This document shows positions 1 to 5,953 of a stretch of 6,588 nt of DNA, one piece after another (position 1 is the stretch's first letter; each line of letters starts with the position of its first letter). A program made the position numbers and the translations under genes. The notes beneath the pieces were generated by a model. It was not told where the DNA came from. It was given only the letters and a program-made list of their open reading frames with translations, and ran no database searches. The DNA comes from Verrucomicrobia bacterium UBA1412 (lineage in GTDB: Bacteria; Verrucomicrobiota; Verrucomicrobiia; Limisphaerales; UBA1412), in NCBI GenBank assembly GCA_002305615.1, contig DBPU01000089.1, positions 5,962 to 12,549 on the forward strand, given 5' to 3'.

Positions 1-536
1 CTAATGAAAAAAACCTCTTCTTTCAAAGAGGTCGGTAGAGAGGGGAAGGTGGCTTTGATCTGCGATAGAGTTTTGCAGATACTGGAGGAGATTTTTCTCA
101 CCGTTTCATAAAGGAAGTTCATCGTGCGATCGTGGGAATTGATGACCCGCTCCCAGTCCCATTGATCAACATAGATCGAGTGAAGGTTGTCGACTTCCTC
201 ATCCCTGCGAATGGCGTTCATATCAGTGTATAGCCCTTCACCCTCAGAGAATCCATAAACTTTGAGCGCCATCCGCTTCCATTTTGCCAGCGAATGAACG
301 ATCACAGCGCTTGAGCCATCGAACTTGACATCGAAAGAGACAGGCCTCTCCACTCCGTTCAGGTCATCATTGAGACCACTATTCGTGCGCACAAAAAGTG
401 GAGCGGAAATGCGCTCCAGATTCAATGCTTTGGCCAGTTGGGTCTCGAAGGTGTCCTTAATGAGCTTGATGGCTCTTTCGGTTTCCCTCAACGTCATGTC
501 GGATTGATAGGTACCTACCGTTTTTAGTTTACTCAT
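1..536 (-). CDS. asnA: AsnA, aspartate--ammonia ligase (N-terminal part)
   Basis: Ammonia-dependent asparagine synthetase: it makes asparagine from aspartate, ammonia and ATP through an aspartyl-adenylate, in the cytoplasm, with a fold related to class II aminoacyl-tRNA synthetases. I translated the reverse complement from the ATG at 536-534. It stays open for 178 codons plus two bases and runs off the left edge. Family blocks are clear: HSLAKWKR (about residues 81-88), GEGLYTDMNAIRRDE (about 99-113) and HSIYVDQWDWERV (about 119-131), which match the E. coli enzyme closely. The family is about 330 residues long, so slightly more than half is present, with no frame break. An upstream ATG at 549-547 is out of frame. 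GGAT about 9 nt before the start is a poor Shine-Dalgarno match. It is separated from the LRR gene on the same strand by 469 nt and a terminator, so it is probably transcribed separately. The identification rests on recognised motifs and is secure. Confidence 0.96.
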   Translation of the reverse strand, partial: MSKLKTVGTYQSDMTLRETERAIKLIKDTFETQLAKALNLERISAPLFVRTNSGLNDDLNGVERPVSFDVKFDGSSAVIVHSLAKWKRMALKVYGFSEGEGLYTDMNAIRRDEEVDNLHSIYVDQWDWERVINSHDRTMNFLYETVRKISSSICKTLSQIKATFPSLPTSLKEEVFFI

Positions 537-574
537 GCTTTTTATCCATCTGCAATTCAATCTGTTTTTATGAA

Positions 575-640
575 CCGCCGGCCGTAGCACCAGGCCTCAT
601 GGCCGGGGAGTCTGTATTCTGCCCAAATACCCTCCGGCGG
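575..640 (-). other. GC-rich dyad block upstream of asnA
   Basis: This segment could fold in two competing ways. CCGGCC at 578-583 pairs with GGCCGG at 601-606 around a 17-nt loop that contains the palindrome AGGCCT (592-597). Alternatively, CCGCCGG at 575-581 can pair with CCGGCGG at 634-640, using bases of the first stem. It lies 39-104 nt before the asnA start on the minus strand, so it could be in the 5' leader or could simply be an intergenic repeat. No known riboswitch, T-box or attenuator is recognisable: I see neither a U-tract after the stems nor a leader peptide rich in Asn codons. Confidence 0.3.
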
Positions 641-700
641 GAGAATAGCTCACACAGGGCTACTCTGTCACGCCCGGATATGTTTTTCTCTCACTTTCGG

Positions 701-720
701 TGCGCATATTTTTGAGGCAA
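701..720 (+). repeat. Inverted box, left copy
   Basis: TGCGCATATTTTTGAGGCAA. The reverse complement of 4848-4866 is the same sequence with one T fewer in the T-run, so 19 of 20 positions match with a single indel. The two copies face each other across 4.1 kb and bracket the LRR gene. Similarity does not obviously extend outward, and no target-site duplication is visible next to either copy. A decamer array begins 3 nt further inward. Confidence 0.75.
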
Positions 721-723
721 CAG

Positions 724-753
724 GAACACGGATGAACACCGATGGACACGGAT
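724..753 (+). repeat. Decamer array 1 (three units)
   Basis: Three consecutive 10-bp units fit GRACACSGAT; the first is GAACACGGAT. The period is exactly 10. The array begins 3 nt inside the left inverted box and is oriented opposite to arrays 2 and 3. Unlike arrays 2-4, it lacks the leading ACCAC-type unit. Confidence 0.7.
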
Positions 754-863
754 TTATGAAGTGATTTCTGTAAAGATAAAGGTATTCGCTGAAGTGTTTG
801 CCGCTTTAAACCGATTTTGCGGAGCTTATTTTTCACCGCCCGTTAAAACACCCAACCAAAAAC

Positions 864-893
864 ATCCGTGTTTATCTGTGTCTATCTGTGGTT
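864..893 (-). repeat. Decamer array 2 (three units)
   Basis: Read on the minus strand this is AACCACAGAT, followed by two units of the form ARACACRGAT. It has the same 10-bp period and CAC core as array 1 but lies in inverse orientation, so arrays 1 and 2 could form a long imperfect hairpin with about 110 nt between them. The leading unit carries ACCAC, as in arrays 3 and 4, which gives the element a fixed polarity. Confidence 0.7.
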
Positions 894-907
894 CTCGGCT
901 CCTCTCT

Positions 908-937
908 ATTTGTGTCTCTTCGTGTTCATTCGTGGTG
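908..937 (-). repeat. Decamer array 3 (three units)
   Basis: Read on the minus strand this is CACCACGAAT, then GAACACGAAG, then a weaker AGACACAAAT. It directly abuts the T-tract of the LRR terminator. The 18 bases at 918-935 match the reverse complement of 4791-4808 in array 4 at 16 positions, so arrays 3 and 4 form a second inverted pair around the LRR gene. Confidence 0.7.
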
Positions 938-975
938 AGAAAAAGAGCCGAAAACAGTGTTACGTCTTCGGCTCT
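938..975 (-). terminator. Rho-independent terminator of the LRR gene
   Basis: On the minus strand, 31 nt after the LRR stop codon, AGAGCCGAAGAC (975-964) pairs with GTTTTCGGCTCT (955-944). This gives a 12-bp stem with one G-U pair and an 8-nt loop, followed at once by five Ts (944-940, sharing the last stem base) and then CTC. Stem length, GC content at the base, T-run and distance from the stop codon all fit an intrinsic terminator. On the plus strand the stem is followed only by GTTTGTT, so a bidirectional role is weak. It should separate LRR transcription from asnA. Confidence 0.88.
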
Positions 976-1005
976 GTTTGTTCTAGTTGCTAACTCAAGG
1001 TCAGT

Positions 1006-4000
1006 TTAGATTTCCTGCAATTTGAAGAATTTTCCGGATTTCTCAGCTTGGAACAGGATATCTATTTCTTCCTCCTCGGCGGTGAAGGGTTCACCTACTT
1101 GTTCCCAGTTGATGCAGTCAGTTGAACTCCAGAGCTGATATGTCATCCCCAGAGCCAGATGCGTCTTTACCTTCACTTCCCCATTTTGTTTGAATACGCC
1201 GATTCCCAGACTGCTGTTGTTCACCGGGCCGCCGATCAGGAGGGTGGCCTCATTCGAATAACCGGAACCGGGATTATCAATTACGATCTCGACGATCACT
1301 CCATTTTCAATAATGCAGTGAGCTTCAAAACCGTTTCCTGTTCCACCCCTGATTCTCATCTTGGGGGCTCTCGTATATCCCCAGCCTCCATCGGTAAGGG
1401 TCACGCCCACAACGGCGCCATCCACAATTTGAAGCGTCGCGGTCGCACGGTAAGGTTGTTTCAGAGTGAGTGCGGCATTCGCACTGAGTGCCAATGAGAT
1501 TTGGTCAGAAATAAGGACCGAATAGTTTCCTAAATCTTCAGCAGTTACACTTTCTATCGTGTAGCTTGCATCCACAGCACCTTCAATGGCGACACCGTCT
1601 TTATGCCATTGATAGGTCAAGGGGTTCATTCCCGCTGCGACGACGTTGAAGGTGACCGAATCTCCCTCCATTACGGATTGGCTCTGAGGATGCATCATAA
1701 CTACCGGATCCGTCCAAGGCATGGTGAAGCACCCATCCCAGCGATCTGTCCATCCGGTGGTCCCTTCTCTATAACGGATGGTTGCATAAAAAGCATTTCC
1801 ATCCGGCAGTGTCGGCGCATTCCCTTTAAAATAAACCCAAGGATAACCTGCATAGAATGCAGCTCCACCAATAGAGGTGACACTCTCGGGGATTATTACG
1901 TACCACAGTTCGCTGCAAGAATAGAATGAGTGACCACCAATAGAAGTGACATTGTCCGGGATAATGATGTATTTCAGACTCGTGCATCTCATGAATGTTC
2001 CGTCTTGAATCTCAGTAACACCATCAGGGATTTCTATGTTTGCCAGACCGCTGCAGCCGGCGAATGCTCTTTCTCCGATACAAGTGACATTACTTGGGAT
2101 TACTATATTTGCAAGACTCGTGCATCCCATGAATGCCTCGTCTGGAATTTCAGTAATACTGTTGCCTATTGTCACATTTGTCAGATTGGAGCAGTCATAG
2201 AATGCGGCGTAATCAATGCAGGTGACGCTGTCAGGAATTACAACGCTTGTCAGGCTGCTGCATCCGGAGAATGCGTATACCCCAATGTTAGTAACGCTCT
2301 CTGGAATAGTGATGCCGGTTAATGTATTGCACTCAGAAAATGCACTGCTGGCAATATAAGTGACAGTACCCGGAATCGTATAGGTAGTGTCTTCATTCAA
2401 GGGCAAATAGCGAACTAATACTCTCTCTCCCACACTAAACAATATGGGAGGCAGATTATCACACCCATGAAATGCATAGTTGCCAACGTAGGATACCCCG
2501 TCCGGGATATTGATTGAGTTCAAACTTTCGCACCCCAGGAAAGAATAACTGCCTATTTCCACAATCGTTTCAGATAAAACAATTTCCGATAATTTTTTAC
2601 AATAATAGAATGCGGAATCCGCAATTTCAGCGGGTCCATCCAATTCGACTGCTAGTAAATTCCCACAGCCTGCAAAAGCTCCAAAACCTATACCGGTTAC
2701 GGATTCTGGTATGTGAACTCTTAAAAGATCATATTTACCAAAAAAAGCTTCCTCGCCAATCTGAGTCACGGGGTAGCCCTCTATTTCCAAAGGTATTTCC
2801 AGATAAGGAGACGTCCCGGTATAGCCTGTAATTGTGGCTTCGTTGTCCGTAATTTCATAGGTGAAATCGCTTGTGGTTGACCATTCAACGGTCAACACTC
2901 CGGCCCCTTTCCATGATGAACTCCATCCGGACGTTCCTTTTTCGTAATAAACAACGCAATGATCTCCCTCAAATATATTTTCAGGTGCCTCCGGTGCGTT
3001 GCCTCTGAATTGAACTGTTTTGAGATGGGGACAATTCGCAAACGCGCGTTCGCCGATAACCGTAACGGTTTCCGGAAGGATGATGACAAAAACACCGGCT
3101 CGGCCCGAAAAAACATCATCACTGATTTCTGTAACGGGGACTCCGTTATGAATAGCGGGAACTACTACAATCGGAGAATTCCCTTTGTAAGAAATAATGA
3201 TCCCGTTATAACTCTTGAAATCACCCTCGTTGGCTTTTAGCTCTGCGTAATTTAGACAGCTACTTAATGTATAATCCAAATAAGTGGAGTTGCGGACTTC
3301 ATCCAAAGCCTCATCGTAGCTCATAGAGTACCAGCCCAATCTATCGCTCAGATAATAAAGAGTGGGAGTCTTGTTTTGGATTGGATCGACAAAATACTCT
3401 GGGTTCGCTATGTGTGAGTTCTTAGTATTGACAAAAGCATTTGTACTCATAGATACGCTGTAGTTATCTACTAAAAATGTGTCATAGGTAATTCCCGGGT
3501 TATCCCCCAGAAAATAAACCTCTTTCAAATTTCCGCAATTCAGGAAGAAGCTGTCTCCATGATTATTCTGGTAATACTCTTCTTTGATGTAACCGCATCC
3601 CAGGAAAAAGCCATCCTGAACCTCTTTAATTCCGGCTCCCATGATGACAGTTTCCAATGCGTAGCAATGTTTGAACATATAGGCTCCGGCTTCAACACAG
3701 CTATCCGGGATATAGGCAAATTTCAATTTTTCGCATCTGTAAAAAGCCGAATCTCCTATTGTTCTGACATAAGACGGAATATCGAGCGCTTCCAGATTTT
3801 TACAGTTTGCGAAAGCTCCCGCGCCTATGCTCGTCACGGTGTCCGGAATATTTATTTCCTGAAGATTTATGCAGCCGAAGAAAGCATCTTCTCCGATGGT
3901 TTCCAATGTGGAAGGAAGATATATTTGCTGCAATCCTTCGAACTTATAGAACGCGTTTTGTCCAATCACATTCATGCTCTCGGGAAGAATCAAACTCGTT

Positions 4001-4686
4001 AAGCCGGTACAATTGTAAAACGCATAATTACCGATGGAAGTTACCCCTTCCGGAAGAGCATATTCCCCCTCTTTCTTCGCGGGGTATTGAACCAATACCG
4101 TTCCCTCTTGACTGAAGAGAACACCATCTTGACTGCTGTAATGAGCATTACCGGGTGCCACATTAATATTTATTAAACTTGTGCAACCGAAGAATGCCCA
4201 ACTTCCAATTTCGGCGACACTGTCCGGAATTTCTATGTTTTCCAGATTGCTGCAGCCACGGAAAGCGTTATCTCCTATGTACGTGGCGCTGTCCGATATG
4301 ATGATGCCTGTAAGACCGCTGCATCCGGAGAATGCGCTACTACCAATGGAAGTAACGCTGTTCGGGATGATGACACTTACCAGATTGCTGCATTTGGCGA
4401 AAGCTTTATCCGGAATAAGAGTCACTGAGTAGTTGATCTCCCCGTTAGCGACAGAGGCCGGAATCGAAATATCGCCTGATATCTCTTTAAAATCTGCCTG
4501 AACAGAAACCGTTCCCGTTAGGGAGTCTGGTTCCTCCGTTAGAACCATGTATGTCAGATCGTCCAGCAAGAAATAATTGCCAACTGCCCCCTGTGCCTTC
4601 GGCAAAACCAAAAGCGATGCCAGAAGGATGAATGATGTGAAAAAGCGCGAAACAACGCCCGCATAGGATATTTTATCCGCCTTCAT
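1006..4686 (-). CDS. Secreted BspA-like leucine-rich repeat protein with Ig-like domain
   Basis: A 1226-residue exported protein. The N-terminus has a signal peptide: basic start, hydrophobic stretch at about 15-28, likely cleavage after AQG (31-33). The body is BspA/TpLRR-type repeats of 23 residues (consensus IPxxVTxIGxxAFxGCxxL) in three modules, about 62-455, 490-602 and 610-992. Modules 2 and 3 end in a cap-like segment (FxGNAP, then GTxGW, then W). Module 1 has a degenerate version (VYFLGDNP, then YYLSDRLGW). Next come an Ig-like domain (about 994-1076, with W1027 and the DLGNYSV motif), a twin GxGY repeat (about 1078-1153) and a C-terminal segment (about 1165-1226, YQLWSSTDCINW). Family members bind host or matrix proteins or other cells, but the ligand here is unknown. 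The start is the ATG at 4686, directly before the signal peptide; its Shine-Dalgarno is weak (AAAGAAAAA). There is no LPXTG, PEP-CTERM or TM anchor. It appears more AT-rich than cdsA and dxr and is flanked by inverted repeats. Domain assignment is strong; function is open. Confidence 0.93.
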   Translation of the reverse strand: MKADKISYAGVVSRFFTSFILLASLLVLPKAQGAVGNYFLLDDLTYMVLTEEPDSLTGTVSVQADFKEISGDISIPASVANGEINYSVTLIPDKAFAKCSNLVSVIIPNSVTSIGSSAFSGCSGLTGIIISDSATYIGDNAFRGCSNLENIEIPDSVAEIGSWAFFGCTSLININVAPGNAHYSSQDGVLFSQEGTVLVQYPAKKEGEYALPEGVTSIGNYAFYNCTGLTSLILPESMNVIGQNAFYKFEGLQQIYLPSTLETIGEDAFFGCINLQEINIPDTVTSIGAGAFANCKNLEALDIPSYVRTIGDSAFYRCEKLKFAYIPDSCVEAGAYMFKHCYALETVIMGAGIKEVQDGFFLGCGYIKEEYYQNNHGDSFFLNCGNLKEVYFLGDNPGITYDTFLVDNYSVSMSTNAFVNTKNSHIANPEYFVDPIQNKTPTLYYLSDRLGWYSMSYDEALDEVRNSTYLDYTLSSCLNYAELKANEGDFKSYNGIIISYKGNSPIVVVPAIHNGVPVTEISDDVFSGRAGVFVIILPETVTVIGERAFANCPHLKTVQFRGNAPEAPENIFEGDHCVVYYEKGTSGWSSSWKGAGVLTVEWSTTSDFTYEITDNEATITGYTGTSPYLEIPLEIEGYPVTQIGEEAFFGKYDLLRVHIPESVTGIGFGAFAGCGNLLAVELDGPAEIADSAFYYCKKLSEIVLSETIVEIGSYSFLGCESLNSINIPDGVSYVGNYAFHGCDNLPPILFSVGERVLVRYLPLNEDTTYTIPGTVTYIASSAFSECNTLTGITIPESVTNIGVYAFSGCSSLTSVVIPDSVTCIDYAAFYDCSNLTNVTIGNSITEIPDEAFMGCTSLANIVIPSNVTCIGERAFAGCSGLANIEIPDGVTEIQDGTFMRCTSLKYIIIPDNVTSIGGHSFYSCSELWYVIIPESVTSIGGAAFYAGYPWVYFKGNAPTLPDGNAFYATIRYREGTTGWTDRWDGCFTMPWTDPVVMMHPQSQSVMEGDSVTFNVVAAGMNPLTYQWHKDGVAIEGAVDASYTIESVTAEDLGNYSVLISDQISLALSANAALTLKQPYRATATLQIVDGAVVGVTLTDGGWGYTRAPKMRIRGGTGNGFEAHCIIENGVIVEIVIDNPGSGYSNEATLLIGGPVNNSSLGIGVFKQNGEVKVKTHLALGMTYQLWSSTDCINWEQVGEPFTAEEEEIDILFQAEKSGKFFKLQEI
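1837..2319 (-). repeat. Seven 69-bp in-frame LRR units
   Basis: This encodes residues 790-950 of the LRR protein: seven back-to-back 23-residue units with no insertions, the most regular run in the gene. Units share IPxxVTxI and the AFxGCxxL ending, and they are visibly similar at DNA level (for example the recurring 'catgaatg' and 'gtgac' blocks). The last unit diverges (AGYPW) and leads into the FKGNAP cap segment. A 19-base stretch in the first unit (2257-2275) recurs exactly at 4318-4336 in module 1, in direct orientation. Confidence 0.8.
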
Positions 4687-4735
4687 AATTTTTCTTTTGT
4701 GTTTCTATAAATTTAGATAACGCGTACCACTGCTC

Positions 4736-4763
4736 AGAATAACTCCCTTCTTCATTTTGTAAA
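4736..4763 (-). promoter_or_regulatory. Possible LRR gene promoter
   Basis: On the minus strand, TTTACA (4763-4758) and TATTCT (4741-4736) are separated by 16 bp and would place the transcript start about 40-45 nt before the ATG. The match to a sigma-70 promoter is moderate (four of six in the -10 box). The -35 element overlaps a small 6-bp dyad (TCCCTT 4744-4749 with AAGGGA 4762-4767), which could be an operator or chance. It is proposed on pattern alone. Confidence 0.3.
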
Positions 4764-4788
4764 GGGAAATTTTCTACCATCCAATTAG

Positions 4789-4818
4789 AACCACGAATGG
4801 ACACGAAATAACACGAAT
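4789..4818 (+). repeat. Decamer array 4 (three units)
   Basis: AACCACGAAT, then GGACACGAAA, then TAACACGAAT. It has the same period, CAC core and leading ACCAC unit as arrays 2 and 3, but lies on the plus strand and upstream of the LRR gene. It is therefore inverted relative to arrays 2 and 3 on the far side of the gene. It sits about 100 nt before the LRR start, just beyond the proposed promoter. Confidence 0.7.
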
Positions 4819-4823
4819 CAGGC

Positions 4824-4846
4824 GTGGACAAAAAGCATTTGTCCGC
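4824..4846. other. Hairpin between array 4 and the right box
   Basis: GGACAAA (4826-4832) pairs with TTTGTCC (4838-4844) around a 5-nt loop. A further G-T pair and a G-C pair at the base (4825/4845 and 4824/4846) give about 9 bp. No T-run follows on either strand, so it is not an intrinsic terminator. It fills the gap between the array and the inverted box on the right side; no equivalent hairpin is present in the 3-nt gap on the left side. Confidence 0.5.
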
Positions 4847-4847
4847 A

Positions 4848-4866
4848 TTGCCTCAAAATATGCGCA
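4848..4866 (-). repeat. Inverted box, right copy
   Basis: On the plus strand TTGCCTCAAAATATGCGCA, the reverse complement of the left copy at 701-720 apart from one missing base in the A/T run. It lies 131-149 nt before the cdsA start and outside the LRR gene's leader. Together the two boxes delimit 701-4866, a 4.17-kb segment holding only the LRR gene, its terminator and the decamer arrays. Confidence 0.75.
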
Positions 4867-4996
4867 TGCAAGATTAGAAGTTGTTGGCTGGACAACGGGT
4901 TGCGGAGCGAGTATCCTTTCTCCCGTGAAAATGAGCCCGTTGGATAATTTCCTTCGTGGTCTGCACAGTTGAGTCCCCCATATCGAGACCCGATAA

Positions 4997-5920
4997 ATGA
5001 GTGAACCCAAAGAGAATGCCGCTCCGGCGGCGGCTGCAAAACCTTCAAAAGGGAAGGTCTTTCTTTATCGTACCGTCAGTACGCTTCTTCTTTGGGCGGT
5101 GGTCCTCTCTCCGGCACTGCTCCACGGTAAACGGCTGGGGGATTATTTTTTTGTCCTGATCCTGATGGCCCTTTCCTTTTTGGGACTTCTGGAGTTTTAT
5201 AAACTCGCTTCCTCCAAGGGCTATCTCTGCTTCCGCTGGATGGGTGTGTTTTACGGCCTCATCCTCCTGGGGAGCACTTACTACTACCTGACCGCCTACT
5301 GGGGGAAAAACGCGGCCGCCTCTCGCGCCAATGATTTTGAAACGGCTTTTCTCGTGCTCTTCCTTCTGGGACTCTGTGTGCGCCAGCTCTTTGCAAAGAA
5401 TAACCCGCAGGGACTTTTCTCGGTGGCGCTCACTTTCCTGGGCTTGATGTACGTCCCCTGGCTTCTCAATTTTGTCCAGAAAATCTATTTTTTCACCGGT
5501 GTCTCTGGGATTCTCTATGTCTTTTATTTCATCCTCGTGACCAAGTTCAGCGACATGGGCGCCTACCTGGTCGGCTCCCTTATCGGCAAACACAAAGTCA
5601 TCCCGCGCATCAGTCCCGGCAAAACCTGGGAGGGGCTGGGCGGTGCCGTTCTTTTTTCGCTGGCTGGGAGTGTCGGTTTCTATTATTTTTCCGCAGGGCA
5701 CATGCAGGGCATGACGCTCCATCATGCTCTTTTCCTGGGAGTCATCCTAAGCGGAACGGCCGTCGTGGGGGACCTCATCGAGTCGCTTTTTAAACGAGAG
5801 GCCGGGTTCAAGGATTCAGGCTCTTTCTTACCCGGTATCGGCGGAATGCTCGATCTCCTGGATAGTATTTTATTTAATGCTCCGATTATGTATCTCTACC
5901 TGAGGCACGTGATCATGTAA
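4997..5920 (+). CDS. cdsA: CdsA, phosphatidate cytidylyltransferase
   Basis: Integral membrane CDP-diglyceride synthase: it converts phosphatidate and CTP to CDP-diacylglycerol and pyrophosphate, the precursor of the cell's phospholipids. It has 307 residues, and hydrophobic segments suggest about eight membrane passes, roughly at 28-44, 50-70, 80-102, 114-132, 141-165, 170-197, 213-232 and 244-262. Family blocks are TKFSDMGAY (182-190), RISPGKTWEG (204-213), GDLIESLFKR (258-267) and the C-terminal signature KDSGSFLPGIGG...DLLDS (272-290). The signature's usual His and Arg (GHGG, DR) are Ile281 and Leu287, while D273, D286 and D289 remain. An in-frame TAA immediately precedes the ATG at 4997, so no longer start is possible. 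The Ala/Lys-rich tail before the first membrane segment (1-27) is not conserved, and a later start cannot be excluded. dxr follows after 33 nt, so co-transcription is likely. Confidence 0.95.
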   Translation: MSEPKENAAPAAAAKPSKGKVFLYRTVSTLLLWAVVLSPALLHGKRLGDYFFVLILMALSFLGLLEFYKLASSKGYLCFRWMGVFYGLILLGSTYYYLTAYWGKNAAASRANDFETAFLVLFLLGLCVRQLFAKNNPQGLFSVALTFLGLMYVPWLLNFVQKIYFFTGVSGILYVFYFILVTKFSDMGAYLVGSLIGKHKVIPRISPGKTWEGLGGAVLFSLAGSVGFYYFSAGHMQGMTLHHALFLGVILSGTAVVGDLIESLFKREAGFKDSGSFLPGIGGMLDLLDSILFNAPIMYLYLRHVIM

Positions 5921-5953
5921 GGAGCCAGACCCGGAATTTTTTTGAGAATATAA

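Larger units (their letters stand above)
537..1005. other. Intergenic region between LRR gene and asnA
   Basis: I see no convincing gene in this 469-nt stretch. Reading from the LRR gene towards asnA it contains the LRR terminator (938-975), two decamer arrays in reverse orientation (908-937 and 864-893), about 110 nt with nothing recognisable (754-863), one decamer array in forward orientation (724-753), the left inverted box (701-720), and a GC-rich block with dyad symmetry (about 575-640) in the asnA upstream region. The plus-strand open frame over 761-1009 runs through the arrays and the terminator and encodes nothing recognisable. I found no convincing -35/-10 pair for asnA. Confidence 0.7.
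4687..4996. other. Divergent intergenic region between LRR gene and cdsA
   Basis: A 310-nt region between two divergently read genes. From left to right it holds the LRR leader with a possible promoter (4736-4763), decamer array 4 (4789-4818), a hairpin (4824-4846), the right inverted box (4848-4866), and about 130 nt of cdsA leader. In the cdsA leader I see no clear promoter; GGATAAT at about 4943-4950 is the only -10-like string and has no -35 partner at a suitable distance. The minus-strand open frames across this region run over the repeats and encode nothing recognisable. No uppS fragment is visible before cdsA. Confidence 0.65.

Noticed and set aside
864..937. CRISPR array
   Set aside because: The repeats are degenerate 10-bp units with no unique spacers between them, and no cas gene is present.
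761..1009. Plus-strand open frame of 82 codons
   Set aside because: It runs through two decamer arrays and the LRR terminator stem, has no recognisable domain and no ribosome site, and ends within the LRR stop region.
1159..2322. Plus-strand open frames over the 3' half of the LRR gene
   Set aside because: They repeat with the 69-bp LRR period on the opposite strand, so their apparent internal repeats (Cys and His at regular spacing) simply mirror the LRR units.
1078..4300. Phage tail or adhesin locus, suggested by the GxGY repeats
   Set aside because: The GxGY motif also occurs in phage structural proteins, but there are no other phage genes, and the signal peptide and BspA repeats point to a cell-surface protein.
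701..4866. Classical insertion sequence
   Set aside because: The inverted boxes look like terminal repeats, but the enclosed gene is an LRR protein and not a transposase, and no target-site duplication flanks the boxes.
4774..5048. Minus-strand open frames of 78 and 76 codons upstream of cdsA
   Set aside because: They cross decamer array 4, the hairpin and the inverted box and overlap the cdsA start; no domain is recognisable.
5045..5725. Minus-strand open frame of 226 codons
   Set aside because: It lies entirely antisense to cdsA, whose membrane segments and signature motifs are clear; the product is low-complexity and unlike any known family.
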